This document shows positions 35,570 through 46,098 of a DNA stretch of 64,000 bases, piece after piece. A program made the translations under genes and the position numbers. Every line of letters begins with the position of its first letter. Position 1 is the stretch's first letter. This stretch comes from Anomaloglossus baeobatrachus (Eukaryota; Chordata; Amphibia; Anura; Aromobatidae), in NCBI RefSeq assembly GCF_048569485.1, contig NC_134357.1, positions 481,646,163 through 481,710,162 on the forward strand, in the 5' to 3' direction. The notes under the pieces were generated by a model that had not been told where the DNA came from, made no database searches, and was given only the letters and a program-made list of their open reading frames with translations.

Positions 35570-36115
35570 TGCTCGCTTGTGGAGGCACTGAGACAGATTG
35601 AAGAGAGATCTCCAAAGTGCAGTTGGAAAATAACCCACAAGAGGGCGATAGAGAAATCAGCAAGCCGGGTCTCCAACAGGAAGTCTCGTCAATAGTAAAG
35701 GAGTAAACAAATCGTAGTCAGGTGATAGCCAGGCGTCAGGAGCTGTGATGTCACATATACAGCAGAAGGGAGAGACGGAGCCGAGCACAGGAACGAGGAT
35801 ACAGGTCAGAGGCCGGGGAGTCAAAGGAACATACAGGGGTGGAGGATACACAGGTCGGGACCAGGGTAAGACAGACAGGACTGGGACAACAGCTACAGAC
35901 AGGAACGGGGAATCAGGAAGCAAGGGATAGACGGACAAAGGAGGGAGCGGGTCAGGACAAGGTAGCAGGGAGGCAGTACAGATCAGGTTAACTCACGGGA
36001 GCCAGGCACACACGCTGCAGAGCAAGAACAATTACTGGCGTTGTTCCAGAGGTGCAATGCCAAGATATAGCGGCCTGTCCTCCAGAATGAGGCAGAATGG
36101 AATTACCCCTCCCAT
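35570..36115 (-). repeat. LTR-like sequence next to a solo LTR
   Basis: It starts tgtcatgctcgcttgtgg and continues with purine-rich phrases similar to other minus-strand LTR blocks of the window. The right side is cut by the solo LTR at 36116. I cannot find a second end. Confidence 0.35.
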
Positions 36116-37387
36116 TGTAACACCCCGGGGTTGAGGTGGGTACACGTCCCCGGGCCAGGGGTGCAGATCCTCTGCATCCTCACAGGCTGGCCTGACCCGG
36201 TTCATGACCCCGAGACATACAGGAGGGGAAGGATAGCGGTGTACGGGAGGCAGGATGGAGGATAGGGGTGGTAGTGACGATTTAGGAAAGTTTTTTTATG
36301 ATTGTCATGCCACCTGTGGTATGCAGTCAGGGATGGGCCGCCGCTGCGGGTGCTGCTCTCCGGGGCTGATGGTAATGGTCACAGCCCGGATGGTGTCGCT
36401 CCCCACAGGCGGAGCGGGATTACCCTGGGAAGGATGATGGAGGACAGACGGGGGTGGTGGTAGTCCCTGTTGGCGCTGGGCAACGGCAATGGCAAATCAA
36501 AGGCAGAGGCAGGGGCTGCGGTTCGAGGTCTTTTTACTCACAAGTCATTTAGGCACTGCCCCAGAGTACCAGTCTCCGCCACGATGGGCTCCAGCTGATC
36601 CCGAATCCGTGAAAGGTCAGATCCAGTGTGTTTCAGTCTATGGGTCCTTCCTCCTTTGATGCGCTAAGTATCGGATCCCCATGGCGTGAAGCACTTGGGG
36701 ATCCCGGTGTCAGTAAAGTGTCTCATTCTGTATGCTGATTCTGATGTGGGGCTGGCCGAAGACCTCAGCCCCAGATCCTATATGCTATTTGGTTGCAGAC
36801 TCGGTGGGACGGGTCCGGTGACTGTTCTAGGCATTCTCCGAGACCCTCATAGAGTTGGTAGATAACGTGAAGTATACTTGCTCTACGATTCTGTATCCAG
36901 ACAGCGCCGGTCCTGTGGAAGCAGCCGCCTGCTTCTCTCCAGCGACCGTGTTGAACGTCCTGGCCCACAGAGCTGCTCGCGGCATGTCCGCTTTGCTCTG
37001 TGTCTGAAGCTGTTCTCCCTTGTTTGTTGTAGTTGTGTTGTGTGTTTCGAACTGTCGGCCCCAGCCGCTGCCACCAGCTGGTTCACTACTCTCACTAGGT
37101 CAACCTGCTCATCCCACTGTCTGCTCTTCACTCCCCCTGGTGGTTGCTTCTCCCTGACCCTGAGTCCCCGGTTCCAGTGGTGCGGCGGTGTCCTGTAAAC
37201 CCACCGCTGTAGTGACCCCCTACTGTCACCCAACCCTGGCCCGGTCCCCATTGGGGAGGGCAACCCAGTGTTACTGCATGTAAATGTAAGTGGAAACCGG
37301 TACCGACCTTCCTTGGACCCAGGATAAGTACTACATCCTTTTGGAGGTGCAGTACCCTATAGCACCTGAAGCTTCAGGGGCCCCACA
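36116..37387 (-). repeat. Solo LTR, TGTGGSGCCC family
   Basis: Minus-strand LTR running from tgtggggcccctgaag (at 37387) to ggggtgttaca (at 36116). Flanking ccat and ctat differ by one base, possibly a worn 4-bp duplication. It shares 'cacctgtggtatgcagtcagg', 'ggatggtgtcgctccccac' and 'gatgggctccagctgatcccg' with the other family members. A 126-codon minus-strand frame inside shows no domain. Confidence 0.75.
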
Positions 37388-37490
37388 CTATGACCTGTAA
37401 CCCTGAGATAGGTTACCAGCAATGGCCCAGTGGCGGCTGAGCCAGGCATTGATCATGACACAACCACCTGTGGCATTGAACCAAGGGTAA

Positions 37491-38043
37491 AGCCTGCTTT
37501 ACACCTTACGATATCACATACGATATCGTATGCAATCGTACCCGCCCCCATCGTATGTGCGGCACGTTCAATTTGTTGACCGTGTCGCACAAACGATTAT
37601 TTGCCGTCACACGTACTTACCCTTCCATACGACCACGATGTGGGAAGCGAACATCCACTTCCTGGAGCGGGAGGGACGTTCAGCGTCACAGCGACGTCAC
37701 GCGTCAGCCGGCCAATAGAAGTGGAGGGGCGGAGATGAGCGGGACATAAATATCCCGCCCACCTCCTTCCTTCCGCATTGCCGGCGGGAACCGCGGGACG
37801 CAGGTAAGATCTGTTCATCGTTCCCGGGGTGTCACACACTGCGATGTGTGGTAACTTGGCAACATTGAACAACCCAACGTGCAATTTTAAGGAAATGAAC
37901 GACGTGTATGCGATGAACGGTTTTACGTTCAATCGCAATTGCATGTAGCTGTCACACGCTACAACACAATGCCGGATGTGCGTCACTTACGACGTGACCC
38001 CGCCGACACATCGTTAGATTTGTTGTAGCATGTAAAGCCCGCT
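37491..38043. mobile_element. Harbinger-type MITE (TTTACACGCT family)
   Basis: Ends are agcctgctttacacc and gcatgtaaagcccgct. An exact duplication, TAA, lies at 37488-37490 and 38044-38046. The interior carries the family phrases 'cccgcccacctccttcctt' and 'ggtgtcacac'. No coding capacity. Confidence 0.87.
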
Positions 38044-38365
38044 TAAGTCGTATAGAAAGAACAACTGGTTGGTGGCACTACTTGTGGCATCCATATAATG
38101 CTGGTAGTGACAGTCAGCACATGAATTACCCCCTCTTCATCCTCTCCAGTGTGTCGTCAGACAGAGGTAGGGTCCATGCTGGGACTTTCCCCATTGTTTT
38201 ATAGGACTGTGTTTATATCCCCGGAGATACGACATGATGGCTAATTATGGAGCTGAGAGGAGAGGTCACACATTCGTTTTTGGGTGGCATTGGGGTCCAA
38301 GTAATAGTTGATTTACACTTGGATATGAATGAATATTGTCTTCTAGAGGGCACGACTGAGCTTTA

Positions 38366-38924
38366 AGCGGGCTTTACACGCTACGATATCGTTAATGAAT
38401 TATCGTCGGGGTCACAGTGTTTGTGACGCACATCCGGCGTCATTAACGATATCGCAGTGTGTGATACCTACAAGCGACCTTAAACGATCACAAAAGCGGT
38501 CAAAATCGTTTGCCGCGGAGAGGTCGTCCTGAAACAAAAACATTGTTTTCTGCTTATTAGCGATGTTGTTCCTCGTTCCTGTGGCACCACACACCGCAGG
38601 AGCGACAAACATCTCCTTACCTGCCTCCACCGGCAATGTGGAAGGAAGGAGGTGTGGGCGGGAGGTTACGTTCCGCTCATCTCCGCCCCTCTGCTTCTAT
38701 TGGATGGCTGCCATGTGACGTCGTTGTGACGCCGCACGAACCGCCCCCTTAGAAAGGAGGCGGTTCGCCGACCATAGCGACATCGCAGAGCAGGTAAGTC
38801 CGTGTGATGGGGTTAAGCATGGTTGTGCGGCACGGGCAGCGATTTGCCCGTGTCGCACAACCGACGGGGGCGGGTACGATCGCTTGCGATCTTGCTAGCG
38901 AGATCGGAGCGTGTAAAGCCCGCT
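38366..38924. mobile_element. Harbinger-type MITE (TTTACACGCT family)
   Basis: TIRs agcgggctttacacgct and its near-exact reverse complement agcgtgtaaagcccgct are flanked by the duplication TTA at 38363-38365 and 38925-38927. The interior matches the copy at 37491, here in the opposite orientation. No coding capacity. Confidence 0.9.
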
Positions 38925-38927
38925 TTA

Positions 38928-39618
38928 GAGTCCTGACAAGTGACAGTCCCCTTTAGTTGGATAATGTAGACTTTCACATTATTACACATTTCTTTTCATA
39001 TTTGTCATTTACGAAAAAAATAGAATATTTTCCAGCACGGTAAGAGTTACCCGTTGCCGCAGCCATGCATCATGGATATTTTTTTTAAATGTAGGGAGGA
39101 ACATCATAATTTCAGAAAAGAAAACTTAGCAAGTTACCGTAAGCTTAACCAAACAAATACTTTAGACTTGCTGCAATATGTCATTTATAAAGCGAGCAGT
39201 CAACATCATCTTAAATTTCATCTTGGCCGATTGCTGCTCCTAGAACAGCCCAAACCACCGAAAAATTTCCTCACGTCAGTACCACTTTTCTTTGTTTTGT
39301 TATTTCTTCTCTCTTTTTTTTTTTTTAATGTATTTAATCCCAAGGCCCTATGTCTAGCGTTATGATGTCAGCAATGCTCAGTGTTAACCCTTCACTGTCC
39401 TTGACCTGGTGGAAATTTAAGTCTGAGGCCAAAAATAACAATTACCGCTGTAAGATGTAATTCTGCACAATAAATGATCACAAACATCAAATGATTTGTT
39501 TTCCTTCACTAAATCCTCCAACAAGTTAAAAAGCTGAAAAAAAAAAAAGAGAATTGAAGTAAAATAAAGTAGTAAAAACTCAGGAGTATAATGGAGGACT
39601 CTAATTTGATCTTTAATG
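38928..39618. other. Possible unique sequence, no gene recognised
   Basis: This stretch lacks the phrases shared by the repeats around it. It includes a compact block at 39100-39250 with normal base composition and no microsatellite. An open frame at 39054-39365 has no recognisable domain. It could be a conserved non-coding block or simply unrecognised old repeat. Confidence 0.25.
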
Positions 39619-40010
39619 GTGAGTGCAGCTCTGGAGTATAATACAGGGTGTAACTCAGGTTCAGTACAGGATAAGTAATGTAATGTATGTACACAGTGAC
39701 TGCACCAGCAGAATAGTGAGTGCAGCTCTGGAGCATAATACAGGATGTAACTCAGGATCAGTACAGGATAAGTAATGTATGTACACAGTGACTGCACCAG
39801 CAGAATAGTGAGTGCAGCTCTGGAGTATAATACAGGATTTAACTCCAGATTGGTACAGGATCAGTAATGTAATGTATGTACACAGTGACTGCACCAGCAG
39901 AATAGTGAGTGCAGCTCTGGAGTATAATACAGGAGGTAACTCAGGATCAGTACAGGATAAGTAATGTATGTACACAGTGACTGCACCAGCAGAATAGTGA
40001 GTGCAGCTCT
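39619..40010. repeat. Tandem repeat, alternating 97- and 92-bp units
   Basis: The phrase 'gtgagtgcagctctggag' recurs at 39619, 39716, 39808, 39905 and 39997. Units alternate between 97 and 92 bp, the longer ones having an extra 'gtaat'. Open frames on the minus strand are artefacts of the repeat. Confidence 0.93.
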
Positions 40011-40499
40011 TAGATCACACTGACTTGGTCTAGGTCTCCTTCTCCTACTTGTCACAGGTCACCCACTGCATGTGGCCTTGAGGACCTTTCAAACTATAAA
40101 TCTGCCTTTCTTACATGTGAGCCCTATCTAACTTTTAGAAGGGAACTGTCTCTCTCCACATAATCTAACCCCTCCCACTGTGGGCTAGTCCAAACTGTAA
40201 CTGACTCTGACCCTGCTAATCACATGTTTTGCACAGAACTCAACCCCCTAAAAGGACATTGCACAACAGTATACAAAAATATTACTACACATTACATTAC
40301 TACGGTACATATCACAGTTCACATGGCACATTATTTACAATGATGCAATATGGATCATTAACATGGTTTCTTTATTTAACTTCGTCAAACACCCAGCATT
40401 GTAATTGATTACACCACAGGTCATTCAACATCACTTCTCTATTGAGCTCTGCTTATTACGGTCACATGATCATAACATCAGGTCCTTCACCACCACTTC
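40011..40499. other. No recognised feature
   Basis: Unremarkable DNA between the tandem repeat and a Tc1 remnant. Confidence 0.3.
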
Positions 40500-41245
40500 T
40501 CTAATGCTGAGGTCCTGTATGAAGAAACTAGTCACATGCATTGCTCAGGTGTAATTTTGGCCCTTTCTTCCACAGTCTTCAAATCCTTAATGTTCCATGG
40601 GCATCTTCGAGCTCTGAACTTTAAGGTGGTGTCACACACAGCGACGACGACAACGACGTCGCTGCTACGTCACCATTTTCTGTGACGTTGCAGCGACGTC
40701 CCGTCGCTGTCGCTGTGTGTGACATCCAGCAACGAGCTGGCCCCTGCTGTGAGGTCGTTGCTCGTTGCTGAATGTCCTGCTTCATTTTTTCGTCGTCGCT
40801 CTCCCGCTGTGAAGCACACATCACTGTGTGTGACAGCGAGAGAGCGACGAACTGAAGCGAGCAGGGAGCAGGAGCCGGCATCTGGCAGCTGCGGAAAGCT
40901 GTAACCACTGTAAACATTGGGTAACCAAGGGAAGACCTTTCCCTGGTTACCCGATATTTACCTTCGTTACCAGCCTCCACCGCTCTCGCTGCCAGTGCCG
41001 TAGTGTCCACTGTCGTTTCATCTTCATCATGCGGGTAGATGGCAACAGATTTTTTTCAAGAATGTGTCTGTACATTTGTCCATTTATCCTTCCTTCAATA
41101 TTATGAAGTTTGCCAGTGCCTTATACTGAAAAACATGTTCCCACCTCCAAATTTTGCTGTTTGTATGGTGCTTTGAGGGTGATATGCAATGCCTTTTGAC
41201 CTCCAAGCATGGTGTGCATTATGGCATTCAAAGAGTTCCAGCAGG
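40500..41245 (-). pseudogene. Tc1/mariner remnant split by a MITE
   Basis: On the minus strand 41016-41245 gives FECHNAHHAWRSKGIAYH, then TAKFGGGN, and in another frame [20 protein letters not shown]; these are the middle of a DD34E Tc1 transposase. Left of the MITE (40500-40620) the minus strand gives IKDLKTVEERAKITPEQCM, the C-terminal region of the same family. A Harbinger-type MITE (40624-41003) lies between, and the segment with the second D and the E is missing. The remnant has stops and frame changes and is old. Confidence 0.75.
40624..41003. mobile_element. Truncated Harbinger-type MITE inside the Tc1 remnant
   Basis: The left end reads aggtggtgtcacacacagcg after TTA (40621-40623). 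The interior shares 'ggtaaccaagggaagacc' type and 'gagcaggagccggca' phrases with the MITEs at 47451 and 55048. The matching right TIR is absent, so this copy is truncated. No coding capacity. Confidence 0.7.
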
Positions 41246-41312
41246 TGTGAATGTGGGTGTGGATGGGGTGGTGGGTGTGGATGGGGTGATGGGTGTGAGT
41301 GATGCAAATTTG
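41246..41312. repeat. Short GT-rich minisatellite
   Basis: About three copies of a 21-bp unit like gggtgtggatggggtg. Confidence 0.6.
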
Positions 41313-41495
41313 TCATCCAAGGAAGTGACTAGCGTGAATTCTGGTATGGAGGCTGGAGGTGAATAATAATCATGTAGGTATGACTGATGTAGGGACTGGT
41401 CCAGTTGACTCGTCTGGCAATTGCAGTGTTTAGCAGGAGTTATGATGGTGTAACTGTTGTCCCAAAGGTTCTAAAAAGGTGAGAGAGAACACTAA

Positions 41496-42057
41496 AGGGT
41501 GCTTTACACACTGTGACATCGCTAACGATTTATCGTCGGGGTCACGGTGTTTGTGACGCACAACGGCGTCGTTAGTGACATCGCAGCGTGTAACACGTAC
41601 AAGGGTCCTACAACTATCGCAAAAGTGCTAAAAATCGTTGGTTTTGGAGAGGTCGTCTAAACACCAAATATCGTTGTCTGGTGAGTTACGATGTTGTTCG
41701 TAGTTCCTGCGGCAGCACACATCGCTATGTGTGACACCGCAGGAGCGACGAACATCTGCTTACCTGCCTCCACCGGCAATGTGGAAGGAAGGAGATGGGC
41801 GGGATGTTACGTCCCGCTCATCTACGCCCCTCCGCTTCTATTGGCCGGCCGCTTAGTGACGCCGCAGTGATGTCGCTATGACACCGAACGCACCTCCCCC
41901 TTGAGGGAGGGATTGTTCGGTGGTCACAGCAACGTCGCTGCCAAGGTATGTGCGTGTGATGCTGCCGTAGCGATAATGTTCGCTACGGCAGCGATCAGCA
42001 AATGTCGCACAAACGACGGCGGCGGGTGCTATCGTGCTCGACATCGCTAGCAACCCT
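41496..42057. mobile_element. Harbinger-type MITE (TTTACACGCT family)
   Basis: The left end is agggtgctttacacactg and the right end is atcgctagcaaccct, which lacks part of the expected inverted match. An exact duplication, TAA, lies at 41493-41495 and 42058-42060. The interior matches 38366-38924 in the same orientation ('cgtcggggtcac', 'cctgcctccaccggcaatgtgg'). Confidence 0.85.
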
Positions 42058-42060
42058 TAA

Positions 42061-42523
42061 GGCTCGAGGGTCAAGAGGTTGATCCTTCTCAATAGAGAGA
42101 CAGCATGGCCTCGATGTTGGTGGTGGTGGGAGAGTGACTGTGCAATGCTGGGCAATGCAAGTAGGAATGTAGTCTATTTTTGGTGGAGCGGCAGTGATTC
42201 ATGTCATCCAAAGTATAAGGTTATTGAGCCCCTGCTGAAGATGTGTTTCTAGGTGCCTAACATCTACTGTATGCCTTGAAACATCGCTATGGCACACCTA
42301 CATTTGTTGTCAGCTTCATTCTGCTAGAGGGTAGTCAGCTCTTTTTTTTATATGGTGAAGTGACAAAAATAGAGCACCGGCTGTTCAGGTAGTGTCTTGA
42401 CTAAATTTAGTCAATAAAGTGACTGTTATGACTTGCAACCAGTCAATTTCTTGCTATGACATCATGAAAAAACATGACAAAAGTTTAGTTTCTCGTGAGA
42501 GACCTGGATGTTTATGGTAAAAC
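42061..42523. other. No recognised feature
   Basis: Non-repetitive-looking DNA between two transposons. No supported gene. Confidence 0.3.
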
Positions 42524-42527
42524 TTAA

Positions 42528-43364
42528 AGGGGTATTACCATCTCCAAGATTCTATCTCAATATGTAGTAGATGTAATGATAATACTCTTAGCAAATACCT
42601 CCAATTAGAAATGTAGTATAGTTCTCCTGATTAGCTATGTTGTTTACCTAATGTCCAAGGCATTGCAAATTAGGTATCCATGGTTATGACCACTCATCAA
42701 GTGACAGTTAGCTAAGGCTGGGGCCACATGGGGATTACTGCGATCCCCTTGCATGACACTCGGCTCACGCTAGCAGTATAGCAGAGCCGATTGTCATGCG
42801 AGTGTCCCTGCGACTGAGGTCCGATCATGCGAGCGGACCTCAGCTGCGGGGGGCGGGTTGGCACTGAGGAGGGGAGGGAGGGATTTCTCTCCCTTTCTCC
42901 TCCGTAGCCGGCTATTGCCATCTCGCACTGCACTTGCGGTACATCGGTGTACCGCGAGTGCAGTGCGATTTTTCTCTCGCCCTATAGACTTGAATGGGTG
43001 CGAGAGAAACAATGATCGCATTGCACCCGCAGCATGCTGCGATTGTGCTCTCGGTTCTATTAGGGCTGAGAAAATAATTGCTCATGGGTGCTGACAGACA
43101 GACTAATATTGGTCCGAGTGGAATGCGATTTTTTTATGGCACTCTACTCGCACCGATTTTCATGCCGTGTGGCTTAGGCCTTAGTTGCGTAGTTGCTCGT
43201 GGTCGTAACCATGGATACCTAAGCTACTGCAATGCCCTGCACATGAGGAAAGTGATAGCTAATCTAGAGAACTATACTACATTTCTAATTGGAGTGTTTG
43301 TTAATATTATTATTATTACACCTACTAAATATTGGGATACTATCTTGGAGATGGGACTAACCCT
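42528..43364. mobile_element. TTAA-flanked foldback element
   Basis: Arms at 42528-42712 and 43184-43364 are inverted repeats (aggggtattaccatctccaag against cttggagatgggactaaccct), with scattered mismatches. TTAA flanks both sides (42524-42527, 43365-43368). TTAA targets with short GGG-type ends are known for Kolobok and piggyBac elements; I cannot tell which. A second element occupies the centre (42716-43180). Confidence 0.75.
42716..43180. mobile_element. MITE at the centre of the TTAA foldback
   Basis: Ends ggctggggccacatgg and catgccgtgtggcttaggcc form an imperfect TIR. The flanks are TAA and TTA, which mirror each other, so the target duplication is ambiguous. The interior holds a strong hairpin at 42925-42968, with 17 of 18 stem positions paired (gcactgcac...gtgcagtgc). 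No coding capacity. Confidence 0.7.
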
Positions 43365-43368
43365 TTAA

Positions 43369-44096
43369 GCATCCAGGTAGTATGGCTACCACATTCCATA
43401 TTAATATTAATATTATTAAATACTAGCCTAATGCACTACAATAAATTCAAATCTGCATCTATTTTGAAGCAGGTCAGCTTCAAAATTCACATAAAAAAAC
43501 TTAGTGTAAGTATAGCCTAAGCAAAGTGAATATGACTATATATAACTGGAGTATATAACACCTATTGTAAAGTTGCTGCAGAAGTAGAGCAAAGTATATG
43601 CATGAGATTTTGTAAACTTTTGTAGAGTTTAGATGATTTTAGGACTTTTTACTTACTAAGTTTATGATTTGTTACTATCCTGTGACAGCTGAAACTCCAG
43701 GCAACAAAAGCCACATTCCTCTTCTTTGATCATCCTGCTGCATCGCAGCTGGACCAGAAACCCTGCTGATACTTGTTATCAAATTGTAATGTCCTGTCAA
43801 AAAAAGGTGTTGAGGAATCTGACCTTCTCTGCTCCCCAGAGACTCCTTTAATGTAGAGATGATGTTAATTAGTGTCTAATTGAGTGACTAACGTGAGCAA
43901 TAATCCAGAAAAAGGATGATCTGTCACTATCAGGCCTCTGACTCACTGCTTCATTGGAAAGTCGGGAAATTGAGGAAGCAAAAGAAAAAATGGGGCCTCA
44001 AAAAGGTTCACCCACCAGGAATACAAATTCAAATTCAAAATAGGTTTATTGACAGGACCAAGTACATGTTGGCATTGCCTAAGCAAGTGGTAAAAT
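43369..44096. other. No recognised feature
   Basis: AT-rich DNA before the 24-bp satellite; no supported gene. Confidence 0.3.
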
Positions 44097-44825
44097 TGGG
44101 GATGGGGATAGAGGCTCGTCCAGGGTGGGGTATAGAGGCTCTTTCAGGGTGGGGTATAGAGGCTCGTCCAGGCTGGGGTATAAAGGCCCATCCAGGGTGG
44201 TATATAGAGGCCCATCCAGGGTGGGGTATAGAGGCTCATCCAGGGTGGTATATAGAGGCCCATCCAGGGTGGGGTATAGAGGCTCTTTCAGGGTGGAGTA
44301 TAGAGGCTCGTCCAGGCTGGGGTATAAAGGCCCATCCAGGGTGGTATATAGAGGCCCATCCAGGGTGGGGATAGAGGCTCATCCAGGGTGGGGTATAGAG
44401 GCTCATCTAGGGTGGGGTATAGAGGCTCATCTAGGATGGGGTATAGAGGCCAATCCAGGGTGGGGATAGAGGCACATTCAAAGTGGGGAGAAAGGACCAT
44501 CCAGGGTGGGGTATAGAGGCTCATCTAGGGTGGGGTATAGAGGCTCATCTAGAATGGGGTATAGAGGTTAATCCAGGGTGGGGATAGAGGCACATTCAGG
44601 GTGGGGTATAGATGACCATCCATTTTGGGATAGAGGCCCATCCAGGGAGTGGTTTAGAGGCCCATCCAGAGTGCGGTATAGAGGCCCATCCAAGTTGGGA
44701 TAGAGGCCCATCCAGGGAGGGGTTTAGAGGCCCATCCAGGGTGGAGTATAGAGGCCCATCCAGGGTGGGGTATAGAAGCCCATCCGGGGTGAGGATAGAT
44801 GCCCATTCAGGGTGGGGATAAAGGC
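44097..44825. repeat. 24-bp satellite array, left part
   Basis: About 30 copies of a 24-bp unit like gaggctcgtccagggtgggg plus tata. Because 24 is a multiple of three, frames stay open and read as 8-residue repeats (GIEARPGW). Longer blocks are also duplicated: the stretch 'tcgtccaggctggggtataa' recurs at 44166 and 44310. The array continues at 45433 after an inserted element. Confidence 0.95.
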
Positions 44826-45432
44826 AATATCAGGGACTAAAACTTAACTTTTCATATATAATCAATAAAATCGATATTAATTTTCATAAATAGTGCAGTA
44901 AAAGATTAGACGGCACCACCGTTTACCTGGACACATAGGTTTTTTACCCCTGTGATCTCTGCCACTGCAGGTTGATCAGTCTTGTGGTCCCTGCCATTGC
45001 AGGTTGATAATTTGTTTTTGGTCTCCCCTGAGGAACTCTTGCCATTTAGAGGGAAACGCGTCGGGAGGACGTTCTTGTTTGTTTTTGCATGGTTGCGGGG
45101 CAGACAGCTTATTTGGGTGCTGCCCTTGTCAGGGCGGAAGCACAATCACGGGGCACACAAGGGGTTAGTACTTCATCTCCCAACGCCTTACCCCGTTTCT
45201 TCCAACTGTGACCAACTCTGGATCGCTGTGTCTTTTTACCCTTGGAAAACATCTGGGTGAGATCATTCTAATATGTAGCCAATTTGGCACTAATCTTTCA
45301 CTGCACTATTTATGAAAATTAATATCAATTTTTTTGATTATATATTAAAAGTTAAGTTTTAGTCCCTGCTATTATCTCTGTATATTGGACTATTGGGCAC
45401 TATTTTTCTGTTGTCAGATTCTGCTATTAAAC
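44826..45432. mobile_element. Penelope-like foldback insertion in the satellite
   Basis: A 13-bp duplication, tggggataaaggc, lies at 44813-44825 and 45433-45445 (the host is repetitive, so part of this match could be chance). Inverted arms of about 80 bp, 44832-44911 and 45288-45367, start agggactaaaacttaac and end with its reverse complement. A 65-base tail (45368-45432) lies outside the right arm but only six bases outside the left. A hammerhead motif sits between the arms. The plan matches the element at 3318-4489, though the sequences differ. No reverse transcriptase is present. Confidence 0.65.
45021..45070 (+). ncRNA. Hammerhead ribozyme motif, minimal type
   Basis: In order: gtctccc (stem I), the perfect core ctgagga, stem II ctct/agag with an 8-base loop and one unpaired pair at its base, gaaa, the two-pair stem III c-gc-g form, guc, then gggaggac (stem I with one bulged g). 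Predicted cleavage follows C45062. Very short stem III is the form described for hammerheads of Penelope-like elements. Activity is inferred from the fold only. Confidence 0.6.
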
Positions 45433-45630
45433 TGGGGATAAAGGCCCATCTGAGGGGGAAATAGAGGCCCATCTGAGGTGGGTGACAGAGGCCCATCTGA
45501 GGTGGGGAATAGAGGCCCATCTGGGGTGGGGAATAGAGGCCCATCCGGGGTGAGAATACAGGCCAATTCAGGGTGGGGCAAAGAGACTCCTCCAGGGTGG
45601 GGGACAGAGGCTCATCCAGGGTGCTGTATA
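45433..45630. repeat. 24-bp satellite array, right part
   Basis: About eight more copies of the same unit, here mostly ending 'catctgaggtgggg' or 'catccggggtgag', showing local variant blocks. Confidence 0.9.
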
Positions 45631-45639
45631 GAAGTCAAT

Positions 45640-46093
45640 GACATATCAGGCACCTCTTAGTCTGTGATAGGCACTGACATATTGTGCTGCTATGGCTGCT
45701 CCACTTTCCTCTTCCCCCAGTAGTATAGGCAGTTTCTCTTCCGCCTCCATGGAGGTGAAGTCTGGGAAGAGATCAGACAGTCTCTGGACACCTCAGTAAG
45801 AAGTGGGCCTCATCTTCCACAGCCTCCTAAGGGCACTATTGGCATAGTCTGCTCTCTCGGGACTTGTAGTTCTGTCAGTGCCACCTAGATTCGATGAGTA
45901 GCCTGTGGGAGCTGAGTCTGTACTGATTGAGGATGTGTCGCACTTTAGGGTTTGCTGTTTTTCCCAGATAAGGGGCCAGTTTGTACTCTCTCTGTAGGTT
46001 CTGCTATAGCGTCAGTTTCTGTAATCTATTTATGTCGTTCTTCCAGAAGCTGAGATATTCCTCTTTGCCTTTGTGTACCATCTTCTGGATACT
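45640..46093 (-). pseudogene. LINE-like C-terminal fragment
   Basis: On the minus strand, 45879-46010 gives REYKLAPYLGKT, then YRLSSHRLLIESRWH, and 45640-45830 gives EAVEDEAHFLLRCPETV and LPILLGEEESGAAIAAQYVS in nearby frames. This order (an R/K-rich H-containing segment, then EDExHFLxxCP) resembles the C-terminal end of reverse-transcriptase proteins of non-LTR elements in fish and frogs. There are in-frame stops and at least one frame change. The copia element lies immediately beside it. I recognise the pattern but not a named family. Confidence 0.4.
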
Positions 46094-46098
46094 CAACA

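Noticed and set aside
40621-41010. 129-codon minus-strand gene
   Set aside because: It lies within a MITE and reflects its GC-rich repeats.
43916-44469. Repeat protein with 8-residue units
   Set aside because: It is the 24-bp satellite in frame; neighbouring frames are open as well and no start, splice or signal context supports a gene.
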